Shown piece after piece: positions 40,329 to 48,073 of a stretch of 54,389 bases of DNA. The translations under genes were made by a program, and so were the position numbers. Source of the stretch: an uncultured Prevotellaceae bacterium. Its GTDB lineage: Bacteria > Bacteroidota > Bacteroidia > Bacteroidales > Bacteroidaceae. Within the stretch, counting starts at the first letter, position 1. Every line of letters begins with the position of its first letter. The stretch spans positions 1 to 54,389 of the forward strand of contig CACYRS010000026.1 in assembly GCA_902776935.1 (NCBI GenBank). Direction: 5' to 3'. The notes beneath the pieces are model-generated. The model did not search any database and was not told the DNA's origin. It saw only the letters and a list, made by a program, of their open reading frames with translations.

Positions 40329-42908
40329 ATGCCATTCAGTTATCAGAAATCAATTTTCGAAGCTACGGAGAACGTTACTTCTCCCCTGCTCCACCAGTTG
40401 CTCAGAGAAAAGGAATCGGCCGAGAAGGTAGACCTAATCAGAAAGATCAAGACCCGTCCAGAAGACTCATCCTGGGCTTCCCACTGGCGATACCAGGACT
40501 GGCAGCGACATCTCAGCGCCGACCAGCTCAAGGCTCTCGAGGGCAAATCGTCCTCAGAGCTGGCCCTGGTCTGGGCCGACAGCCTGAAGAGATCTCTGCC
40601 TCTTGTGATCTTCATCGCCAACTTCGACGAGACACTCCGTGAATACAGGCAGAAGCCCGGCCAGCCTAAGAAAGAGCCTAAGATGGGCCGTTGGCGCAAG
40701 AAGGAAGGTCTGCGATTGAACGGACTCTGTGTGATGGACCTCGACCACGTGGTAGAGAGCCACAATCCTGAGGATGTGCGCCGCTGGTGGGAGATGGTAT
40801 CAGCCCATCTCGACATGAAGGAGCTCGGTATCCTCTTTGTGTATGTCTCTGCCTCGGGCGATGGAGCCAAGGTGGTGTTCAAGGCCCGTATGGAATGGGG
40901 CAACCTCATCGACAACCAGCTGAAGATGGCCCAGTTCTTAGGCGTATCCCAGTATGTGGACGAGAAGTGTAAGGACGGTTCCCGCGGACACTTCATCACC
41001 ACCGAGGACGATGTGATTTATCTTGACGAATCAGAAATCTATGCTTACTACAATGAAACATTTTTTGAGAGATATAATGCTCTATATAGAGACGGTCGTA
41101 CACAGGCTACGAAAGAGACTGTAACCACTCCGACACAAGTAACCTCACAGGCAGCCGCACAGCGTGCCTGTCCCCCTTTGACGGATGAGTCTCCGTTGGT
41201 TTACAATGGTGTGGCAGTAGAGAAAATCATCGAGGCCCTGTTGGGTGGGGTTGCACCACAAGACGGTACACGTCATGACACCATGCGCGACCTGGCCATG
41301 CAGCTCAGATACATCTGCGACAACACCCCCAAGAAGATCCTCGAAGCCCTCGAGACCCAGCAATGGGTTCGTGACCTCATCGCCGAAGGTGACCCCGTGG
41401 AGGCTACTGTCGACGGAGCATGTCGCCTGCGTTACTATCTCAACAAACCCCAGCGTCTGCAACAGGCCCTGCTCGCCACCGGAGCCTTAAAGCCCATGGC
41501 ACTTCAGAACGCTGACGATGATATGGAGAACATGTTTGCCGAGCTGCCTCTTGGTGAATGGGGAGAGAAGATATCCTCGCTCTTCAATATCTATCCCTGC
41601 CTGCGAGAGATATGCCGTGGTCTGCCTCTTGAGGACTATGCCGCTGCCACCTTCACAGCAGCTGCCTTCCTCGGTACCGACATGACCCGAACATGGTATC
41701 ACTTCTACCATCGTCCGGAAGAAGAGCGCCGGCTGAACTACTGCATATACATCATCGGCGACCCAGGCAACGGAAAGTCGTTTGCTGGCCGACTGAAGCG
41801 ACTCCTGGCAGCACCTATCGTGGCCAACGACCAGCTGGGCAATGATGCCATCAACCGCTATAAGAAAGCCCTTAAGGAGCGTGAGACGAGCACCAAGGAA
41901 CAGAAGAAAGACGCCCTCAAGGAGCCTGAGGTGATGATACGCATCCACGGTACAAGAACGGCCAACGGTGTGTTTATCGAGGACATGAAGAAGGCTGTAG
42001 ACTATGTTGGCGACAAGCCCATCAACCTGCATCTGCTGACCTTCGACGCAGAGCTTGACTCGAGCAAGGATGCAGCCAGCGGAGGACAGTGGATCAACAA
42101 GAACACCATGGAACTCAAGGCCTTCCACAACGAGGAGGACTCGCAGCAGTATAAGAACCGTGACTCGGTGACTGGTCCGTTCAATGTGTATTGGAACTAT
42201 ATCTTCACCGGCACTCCCCTGTCGCTGAGAAACAAGATCACAGAACGTAACTTCGGCAGCGGACTGGCTACACGACTGGCTTGTATCCCCCTCCCTCCGG
42301 ATTACGACATGATGCCCTATTCAGAGTATGAGGAGGCAGATAAGGTGAGCGACGACCTGCTTGTGTCATGGGCCTACCGTCTGGACAAGGTGAGCGGTGA
42401 ACTGCCCATCTGGCCTCTGGTAAGAAAGACCTGGGAGTGTACCAACTACTATTTCTCGCTGGCCAAGGTCAACGGCAACTTCAAGGCCGACCGCATGCTG
42501 GCACTCCGAGTGGCTTACTACGGGATAGCCATCACCGTACCCTTCATCCTCATGCGACACTGGGAGGAGTGGAACACCAGCAGGACACTGAGCATCGACG
42601 ATACCGACCTCGACTTCTGCGAACTGGTGATGGATATACAGTACACCTGTCAGCAGTTCTTCTTCGGGGAATATGCACGCAACTACTTCGCCAACCAGAA
42701 GAGAGACGTAGGCAACATGGCCAAGCATGGGGAGAAGATGCGCAACAGGTTTAACCAGCTTGGGAACGAGTTCAGCCAGAAGGATATCATGGAGCTCTTC
42801 AGCATGTCAGAGAAGACTGCATCGCCCATACTGTTACGCTGGGTCAAGGAGGGGCTCATAGAGCGAACCGCCCGAGGAATATACAAGAAGCTGGTATCAT
42901 CGATATAG
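40329..42908 (+). CDS. VirE N-terminal (BT4734-like) / DUF3987 primase-helicase-like protein
   Basis: 859 residues in two parts. Residues about 85-250 match the BT4734/VirE N-terminal domain, an archaeo-eukaryotic primase-like fold: GLCVMDLDHV gives the acid pair Asp137/Asp139, and FVYVSASGDGAKVVFKARME follows. A variable linker (residues about 258-290) leads to the DUF3987 P-loop domain with Walker A IGDPGNGKS near residue 477. A winged-helix-like C-terminal end (MELFSMSEKTASPILLRWVK) suggests DNA binding. Such proteins occur in Bacteroides phages, islands and cassettes. Priming or unwinding DNA at the nearby palindrome is a plausible but unproven role. Confidence 0.85.
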   Translation: MPFSYQKSIFEATENVTSPLLHQLLREKESAEKVDLIRKIKTRPEDSSWASHWRYQDWQRHLSADQLKALEGKSSSELALVWADSLKRSLPLVIFIANFDETLREYRQKPGQPKKEPKMGRWRKKEGLRLNGLCVMDLDHVVESHNPEDVRRWWEMVSAHLDMKELGILFVYVSASGDGAKVVFKARMEWGNLIDNQLKMAQFLGVSQYVDEKCKDGSRGHFITTEDDVIYLDESEIYAYYNETFFERYNALYRDGRTQATKETVTTPTQVTSQAAAQRACPPLTDESPLVYNGVAVEKIIEALLGGVAPQDGTRHDTMRDLAMQLRYICDNTPKKILEALETQQWVRDLIAEGDPVEATVDGACRLRYYLNKPQRLQQALLATGALKPMALQNADDDMENMFAELPLGEWGEKISSLFNIYPCLREICRGLPLEDYAAATFTAAAFLGTDMTRTWYHFYHRPEEERRLNYCIYIIGDPGNGKSFAGRLKRLLAAPIVANDQLGNDAINRYKKALKERETSTKEQKKDALKEPEVMIRIHGTRTANGVFIEDMKKAVDYVGDKPINLHLLTFDAELDSSKDAASGGQWINKNTMELKAFHNEEDSQQYKNRDSVTGPFNVYWNYIFTGTPLSLRNKITERNFGSGLATRLACIPLPPDYDMMPYSEYEEADKVSDDLLVSWAYRLDKVSGELPIWPLVRKTWECTNYYFSLAKVNGNFKADRMLALRVAYYGIAITVPFILMRHWEEWNTSRTLSIDDTDLDFCELVMDIQYTCQQFFFGEYARNYFANQKRDVGNMAKHGEKMRNRFNQLGNEFSQKDIMELFSMSEKTASPILLRWVKEGLIERTARGIYKKLVSSI

Positions 42909-42928
42909 CGGGGTATCATCGACACGGT

Positions 42929-42954
42929 GAAAACTTCAAACTTCAAACTTCATT
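42929..42954. repeat. Third copy of the 26-base arm sequence
   Basis: Exact copy, same orientation as the left arm at 37648-37673. It lies between the stop of the primase-helicase-like gene and the ATG of the M15 peptidase gene. Confidence 0.92.
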
Positions 42955-42964
42955 TAGGTATTTT

Positions 42965-43435
42965 ATGGATAAGGTTACATTCGACAAGAACATGAAACTC
43001 TCCGAGCATTTTAAGCTCGGAGAGATGACCAAGACAAGTCACAAAACTGCAGATGGTAACATCCCATCATCTGAGGTCATCGAGAACCTCAAGCGCCTTT
43101 GCCTTTGGCTGGAGATGCTACGAAGCCAGTATAACAATTGTTATGGCGAGGGGAATGACCCTGTCATCATCAACTCTGCCTATCGCTCCTGGGCGGTAAA
43201 CAAGGCTGCCGGCGGGTCACCGACCTCCAATCACCTCATGGGGTGTGCAGCCGACATCCGATGTCTCGGCAAGGAACAGGCCCTGCGCTACGCTACCATC
43301 CTACTCGACATCGCCGACAGCGCCCATGAAGACTTTGACGAGCTGATACTCGAAGGTCGCGGCACTACCTACTGGATTCACTTCGCCGTCCGTCCCAAAT
43401 CCAACCGCCGCAAGATCCTCTTCTACATCAAATAG
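42965..43435 (+). CDS. M15A-type D-Ala-D-Ala carboxypeptidase-like peptidase
   Basis: 156 residues. Zinc peptidase motifs are NHLMGCAADIR (His90 and Asp97) and YWIHFAV (His139), as in M15A enzymes and phage endolysins; SAYRSWAVNKAAGG matches the substrate loop region. No signal peptide, so export would need a holin, lysis or another route, as with phage lysins. In Bacteroidales cassettes of this kind, an amidase or M15 peptidase is a usual companion of HU, smalltalk and VirE genes. It is bracketed by two copies of the cassette repeat and has its own terminator. Confidence 0.88.
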   Translation: MDKVTFDKNMKLSEHFKLGEMTKTSHKTADGNIPSSEVIENLKRLCLWLEMLRSQYNNCYGEGNDPVIINSAYRSWAVNKAAGGSPTSNHLMGCAADIRCLGKEQALRYATILLDIADSAHEDFDELILEGRGTTYWIHFAVRPKSNRRKILFYIK

Positions 43436-43463
43436 CAGTTCCATCCTTGGGACTGCTTTTTTC
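43434..43463 (+). terminator. Terminator of the M15 peptidase gene
   Basis: AGCAGT pairs with ACTGCT (43434-43457), overlapping the stop codon, followed by TTTTTTC. Confidence 0.88.
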
Positions 43464-43488
43464 TTGTTAAAAATTTGGTGGTTTGCGC

Positions 43489-43513
43489 AAAACTTCAAAC
43501 TTCAAACTTCATT
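43489..43513. repeat. Fourth copy of the arm sequence
   Basis: 25 of the 26 bases in the same orientation. It contains the stop codon of the small minus-strand ORF at 43502-43702. Confidence 0.9.
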
Positions 43514-43702
43514 TACCTCCGCACAGCGTACCTGGCCCCGTGTGACCACGAAACGCTTGAAATGCTGCATTGCCTGATCAGAAGGAATGCATTTACCTTC
43601 TTGGAATTCTATCATTGCCCTTCCTGCCAGAGTCTTTAATGCCCTTTTCTCCAGCATCTCATATTCAGAAGTTCGCTCATGTACCTCCACAAAAGAATTC
43701 AT
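43502..43702 (-). CDS. Small hypothetical protein, antitoxin-like size
   Basis: 66 residues from the ATG at 43702 (MNSFVEVHERTSEYEMLEKR). Charged and helical, with KALKTLAGRAMIEFQEGKCI-like features (RALKTLAGRAMIEFQEGKCI in the sequence) that recall small antitoxins, but no toxin gene is adjacent. The C-terminal residues and stop codon are encoded by the cassette repeat and the CCGCACAGCGT motif, so the end may have been created by repeat insertion. No clear promoter. Could be a remnant gene. Confidence 0.45.
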   Translation of the reverse strand: MNSFVEVHERTSEYEMLEKRALKTLAGRAMIEFQEGKCIPSDQAMQHFKRFVVTRGQVRCAEVNEV

Positions 43703-43781
43703 ATCTTTTTTCGAATCTCATCCCGCGAACGAATGTCGAAAAAGAACACCAAGCCTCCTCCACCGCAAGAGCAGCATAGCT

Positions 43782-43798
43782 AAAACTTCAACCTTCAT
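43782..43798. repeat. Degenerate fifth copy of the arm sequence
   Basis: AAAACTTCAACCTTCAT, one heptamer shorter than the others and with one change. It lies 30 bases before the 12-base motif TACCATGTGACC (43826-43837) and marks the probable right end of the cassette. Confidence 0.7.
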
Positions 43799-43864
43799 AT
43801 AAAAAAAAGGAGCTAACGCTCAGTGTACCATGTGACCAGACCACATGTGATCAAGATCTTTTTA

Positions 43865-43897
43865 TAAAAAAATAAGCGGGCGTATAAATGCCCGCTT
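43865..43897 (-). terminator. Terminator of the C10 peptidase gene
   Basis: On the minus strand AAGCGGGC and GCCCGCTT form an 8-bp stem (43897-43874) followed by ATTTTTTT. It begins four bases after the stop codon. Confidence 0.9.
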
Positions 43898-43900
43898 TAT

Positions 43901-45553
43901 TCATCTAACAACTTTCTTTCCTCCGATGATATAAATACCTTTATTTAGAGAATTTATGTCATTTCCTTGGTTGCGACCTTGAAGATCAAAAATGTAAGGA
44001 TTTTCTTTATCATGAGGTTTGATGGTTACAGACGTTATACCTGTGGTTGTAGACGTCCATCTATCATCTCTACTTTCAGTCCATGTAACATCGGTACCAT
44101 TTTTAACGACAGTATAACTACTGATTTCACCTTCCTTTGGGCGCACTAGCTGCCATCTAGTATCTTCTGCTGTTTTGGAGCCTACAAAAAGACGATATGT
44201 TCCATCAGGAATTGATGACAAGTTGTTGCTCAACAAAGAAAATTTTGTATTATACCACATGCCTCCTGTAATAGCCTGAAGTGTCAAATCCTCTTGTTTC
44301 TTAAGTACTATGGTGTTTTCGCTGTTCTCGAGGACACAGGCAATAGTACCAACAAATTTCTCAGCACCAGCATTGTGAATAACACCGCTTATTGTAACTC
44401 TCTTTGTATTCGTCCCAGAGAAAATGAATCCTAATTCAGTTGCTACGACCTGAGACTCATAGGGTATATCTACATCCGGCTTACACATACCAAGTATCAT
44501 ACCCTGTTCTTTAGAATAACTGCTTCCTGGTGGATTAAGCAATGCGATATCAAAGAATCCATTGGAATTTCCGCCCCATCCCCAATTTACATGAACAAAG
44601 CCTTCTTTATCATATCCATCAATTATAAAGGCATGACCACCACCTCCTTCACTCACGCCATCATAATATATTGGGCGCTTGAGATTTAGTTCTTTGAAAA
44701 TCATCTCCATCCACAATTCAGCGGTATAATAATCACGAGTATAAAGACGAGCATTTTTGTTGTAACCAAAAAATTTCTTTATACCGAGACAGGCTTCTTG
44801 ACCATATGCTCCACTTCCTGAAGCAGTATATCCCATTTCTACAGCAACACCGCAATGTAGCATTAGTGTAGCAACAGCGTTTGCTTGTTCGTCTGTATAT
44901 CCTTTCGAATAGTCATCCAACATGTTTGTCCAGTCATAATGGGTCTCACCAAAATTAGCAGAGATTATCCTTCCCACGCCAGATTCTGGTTGGAAGGAAT
45001 ATTGATGTTCTCCAATACCAACCTCAGGGTATTTGTGGTAATACATTATCTGTGATAATGCCGTTGCTACGCAACCTGTAGGATAAAGTCTAGTAGAAGA
45101 GCCATTGCCTCCAGGACATAATATATTATAAGGTTTACCCTGATCCCAAGTAGACTTCAGCAATGGTTCAACTGACTCTGGGAATTCCGTTGATGGTGGT
45201 ATAGGCGCGTATAAGACACCAGATTTGGTCATTTCCTGCATATTATTATCTACAGTATTAATGAACCATTCCATTGAAGGAGGCATAGAAGAAAATCTTT
45301 CATTAGAATATCCGATTACTTCTGGGAAGTTAACATCATTAGCGACAATAACGAAACCATTATCCTCTCTGCCAACAATAGTCAGCATATCTTTTTCAAC
45401 AAAGATCTTTAAGTCTGAAGATCCTGCACGTGTATTAGCAGCAAAGAGGCGCTGTCCTGCAATCTTAATAATTTCCGCAGAAGACCTTTTTGTAGCTGAA
45501 GAACTTAAGGTTATAAGAAATAATGCAAATATAAAAGTTGCTTTCAGTTTCAT
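43901..45553 (-). CDS. C10 family (streptopain-like) cysteine peptidase with C-terminal type IX sorting domain
   Basis: 550 residues. Signal peptide MKLKATFIFALFLITLSSSA, a propeptide with the usual FVIVANDVNFPEVIGYS block, catalytic Cys161 in YPTGCVATALSQIMYYHKYP, and His307 in GGGGHAFIIDGYD with NWGWGGNSNGFF after it. A beta domain follows, and the end (IFDLQGRNQG, LNKGIYIIGGKKVVR) is a type A Por secretion C-terminal sorting domain. It should be exported by type IX secretion and act at the cell surface or outside. It is last in the second SusC/SusD operon but lies behind a strong hairpin. Confidence 0.93.
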   Translation of the reverse strand: MKLKATFIFALFLITLSSSATKRSSAEIIKIAGQRLFAANTRAGSSDLKIFVEKDMLTIVGREDNGFVIVANDVNFPEVIGYSNERFSSMPPSMEWFINTVDNNMQEMTKSGVLYAPIPPSTEFPESVEPLLKSTWDQGKPYNILCPGGNGSSTRLYPTGCVATALSQIMYYHKYPEVGIGEHQYSFQPESGVGRIISANFGETHYDWTNMLDDYSKGYTDEQANAVATLMLHCGVAVEMGYTASGSGAYGQEACLGIKKFFGYNKNARLYTRDYYTAELWMEMIFKELNLKRPIYYDGVSEGGGGHAFIIDGYDKEGFVHVNWGWGGNSNGFFDIALLNPPGSSYSKEQGMILGMCKPDVDIPYESQVVATELGFIFSGTNTKRVTISGVIHNAGAEKFVGTIACVLENSENTIVLKKQEDLTLQAITGGMWYNTKFSLLSNNLSSIPDGTYRLFVGSKTAEDTRWQLVRPKEGEISSYTVVKNGTDVTWTESRDDRWTSTTTGITSVTIKPHDKENPYIFDLQGRNQGNDINSLNKGIYIIGGKKVVR

Positions 45554-45584
45554 AAAAAAGCTAAGGTGGTATTTAATGGAAAAA

Positions 45585-45614
45585 GCCGTGCCGATGAAAT
45601 TATGTCGGCACGGC
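45585..45614 (-). terminator. Strong hairpin between the lipoprotein and C10 peptidase genes
   Basis: GCCGTGCCGA pairs with TCGGCACGGC, 10-bp perfect stem, followed by five T on the minus strand. It would reduce transcription into the peptidase gene, for which no separate promoter was found. Confidence 0.88.
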
Positions 45615-45633
45615 CTATATTCATAATGTTTCC

Positions 45634-46392
45634 TTATTCAGGAAGTTCAAGAGAGTCATAGTTTGCACCGAATGAACCGGCTGCAACAGTATACTTCATT
45701 GGCAAGTAAATAACGTTATCCTCACGCTTGATGTCATCAGCTGCACCTTCTACAGAAACCATTCCGTAGCTAGAATGAACATATCCTGTCTCCTGCTTAG
45801 CAATTGCCTTTGCAAGGTGCTGATCGTCATCTGTAAGTTCAAACTCAATATCATATCCTACTGCAATGCAGTCAGGGAGTTTATAGAGGTGTGTACCCTC
45901 ACCGCGGTAAACGGGCTGTGGCCAACTTTCACCGAACAACCAACATGTATAAACTCCATCACCCAGATACTCCCAAACAAAGTCACGTGTGATTGTGAAT
46001 TTCATTTCACCTACACCATAAACAGTTGCACTCTGAGGAGCTACTGCGATTGTTACTTCTTCTGTTGTACCGCCAAGGATGCTGAATGGAACAGAAACCT
46101 CCTTCTTAGCCTCTCCAGCAGCAAAACTTACAGTTGCAGGAACCTGGAACTTGCTATTGCTACATGTAAGAGCAATATCCTCAGCTGTTTCTGGGTTTGT
46201 ACGCTGAAGAGTAAATTTCAGAATCTGAGCATCTTCTGCAGCATACTTAATCTGTGTGGCCTCAGCAGAGATGAAAGCACCTGGATCTGCCTCACCAACA
46301 CCATCATATTCATATTTGTCTGTGCAGGAAGTCAATGATATTGCCATCATACCTGCCAGAGCAATGTATGCATATTTGAATATTTTCTTCAT
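45634..46392 (-). CDS. Surface lipoprotein of the second SusC/SusD operon (Calx-beta-like)
   Basis: 252 residues. Lipoprotein signal ends at Cys23 (AISLTSCTDK). The mature part starts with a Calx-beta-like region (ILKFTLQRTNPETAEDIALT, VSFAAGEAKKEVSVPFSI, EVTIAVAPQSATVYG), then a domain with VWEYLGDGVYTCWLFGESWP. It takes the place of SusE/SusF-type binding lipoproteins, 23 bases after SusD. Ligand unknown; the neighbouring peptidase makes a peptide or protein possible. Confidence 0.8.
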   Translation of the reverse strand: MKKIFKYAYIALAGMMAISLTSCTDKYEYDGVGEADPGAFISAEATQIKYAAEDAQILKFTLQRTNPETAEDIALTCSNSKFQVPATVSFAAGEAKKEVSVPFSILGGTTEEVTIAVAPQSATVYGVGEMKFTITRDFVWEYLGDGVYTCWLFGESWPQPVYRGEGTHLYKLPDCIAVGYDIEFELTDDDQHLAKAIAKQETGYVHSSYGMVSVEGAADDIKREDNVIYLPMKYTVAAGSFGANYDSLELPE

Positions 46393-46415
46393 ATTGCTTA
46401 ACTTTTTAGATGTTA

Positions 46416-48029
46416 TTACTTACCTGTCCATACTTTGTAAACATCTGAAGGATCAGGATTGTTCCAACCGTCTACAGCAGGATTATTATTCTTCTCAGTA
46501 CGTACCATAACGAGATTCATCCATGCAGGACGAGTAGTAGTATTGAAACGAGCTGTTGCAACAAAGTTTGTACCTGCATAGCCACGTTTAACAGGATAGT
46601 TCAGACGCTTAATGTCAAAGAATGACTGACCCTCACCAACCAACTCAACACGCTTCTGGAATACAATCTCCTCAACAAGTTCATCACCTGAAAGTGTAGT
46701 GTTATAGTTTGGATCACGATACTTTGTCATAAACTCGTTGATGAGCTGCTGACCCTGTGAAGCATTCTGATGAGCTGCAGCCTCAGCCTCGATGAAATAC
46801 ATCTCCTCAACACGCATGATAGGATAAGCTGTAGCAGAACCTGTCATATAGTCGTCAGCATTACCATTACCAGGACGGAACTTAACCATGGTGTAGTCAG
46901 CCATATTAGCCGAGTATACCTTGTTTACATATGAAACCTTATCTGCCAAAGGAGATCCCTCTGGAGCCTTGAACTCCAACTTACGGAAGTCCGTGTTACT
47001 GATACGGTTGTAGAAATTAACGTCAGCTACATTGTAAAGCTCTGTAGATGGACCACAATAACCGAATGTGCTCTCATCACTTACATGTGAAGTCCAGTTG
47101 ATGATGCCAGTCTGTACAACATCATCCTCTGTAGTCTGCTGAGCACCCCACATCCAAGGATCTGTAACATTAAATCCTGTGGTTGTGTTCAAGCACTGCT
47201 CCTGATTCATAGGTCCAACAGTAGCTGCGTTGATAGCCTTGCGAGCATATTCCTGAGCCTTTGCATAATCCTCAAGCCACATATAAAGACGAGCCTTCAG
47301 ACCATATACACATGCCAAATCTGGAAGAGTCTTACCATTAGTATTCTTAAGCTTATCAATATACTTCTCAGCATTGTTCAGATCTTCCTCAATGAATTTC
47401 TTCATATCGTCACGGGTTGCGCGTGGGTTGTTACGTGCATCGTCCTGAGTCATTTCGGCCTTTACAATAGGTACTGTCAGACCTGTAACGTCATTGCCAT
47501 TGGCATTAATATTTGATGTTCCGTCGTTAGGAAGGAACTCATACATACGAGCCATATCAAGATAAAGTAATGCTCGGAAAGCAAAGCCTGTGCCTAAATA
47601 GCCAAGCTGATCTTCTGTTGCAGACTCTGGATTGATATTACCAATCACGTTGTTGGCTGCCAAAACGAATCCATAGTAGTAGTTCCATATGAACTGTCCG
47701 AAGATATAACCATCACCCTGATACTGATTCTGTAGCCAATAGCGCCATTGGTTGTAACTCGTGGTGCTCTTTGTGATATCGCTTGCCATAATATCACGGA
47801 TATGCATCATAGCACCATATCCAAAAGAGTAATGACGATCATTATCCCAAAGATGATTAAAGTAAGCAGGCTGTGCCATCAACAGGGCTTCTGTTGCTGA
47901 TGAAGACTCGGCAATCTGCTTGGTCGTAGCAACTGATGTCGGCTCTGTCTCCTCGATACAGCTGTTCAGCGATATAAGGCTGACAGCAGCTGCTGCAAGG
48001 GCAAATATTGTTTTATTCAGTCTTTTCAT
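46416..48029 (-). CDS. SusD/RagB-family outer membrane lipoprotein (second operon)
   Basis: 537 residues. Signal ends at Cys24 (LISLNSCIEE). SusD marks include YLGTGFAFRALLYLDMARMY, YIDKLKNTNGKTLPDLACVY and FQKRVELVGEGQSFFDIKRL near the end. It partners the SusC protein 44 bases upstream. With the lipoprotein and C10 peptidase downstream it forms a protein- or peptide-directed uptake set, similar in idea to RagAB of Porphyromonas; this is inference from gene content. Confidence 0.93.
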   Translation of the reverse strand: MKRLNKTIFALAAAAVSLISLNSCIEETEPTSVATTKQIAESSSATEALLMAQPAYFNHLWDNDRHYSFGYGAMMHIRDIMASDITKSTTSYNQWRYWLQNQYQGDGYIFGQFIWNYYYGFVLAANNVIGNINPESATEDQLGYLGTGFAFRALLYLDMARMYEFLPNDGTSNINANGNDVTGLTVPIVKAEMTQDDARNNPRATRDDMKKFIEEDLNNAEKYIDKLKNTNGKTLPDLACVYGLKARLYMWLEDYAKAQEYARKAINAATVGPMNQEQCLNTTTGFNVTDPWMWGAQQTTEDDVVQTGIINWTSHVSDESTFGYCGPSTELYNVADVNFYNRISNTDFRKLEFKAPEGSPLADKVSYVNKVYSANMADYTMVKFRPGNGNADDYMTGSATAYPIMRVEEMYFIEAEAAAHQNASQGQQLINEFMTKYRDPNYNTTLSGDELVEEIVFQKRVELVGEGQSFFDIKRLNYPVKRGYAGTNFVATARFNTTTRPAWMNLVMVRTEKNNNPAVDGWNNPDPSDVYKVWTGK

Positions 48030-48073
48030 ATTCTTATATATTTTTTATATTCTTACAACTATTACAAATTACC

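Noticed and set aside
43703-43780. Short minus-strand frame ending FFFDIRSRDEIRKKI with an ATGA overlap to the ORF at 43502-43702
   Set aside because: It has no ATG and is closed by a stop after about 26 codons upstream, so it may be only a gene remnant; the overlap alone is not enough.
42929-43798. CRISPR array from the repeated 25-26-base sequence
   Set aside because: Copies are hundreds of bases apart, in both orientations overall, with genes between them and no cas genes.
36061-43900. Prophage or integrative conjugative element
   Set aside because: No capsid, tail, terminase, portal, relaxase, Tra or integrase gene is seen; the M15 peptidase and VirE-like protein alone do not make a prophage.
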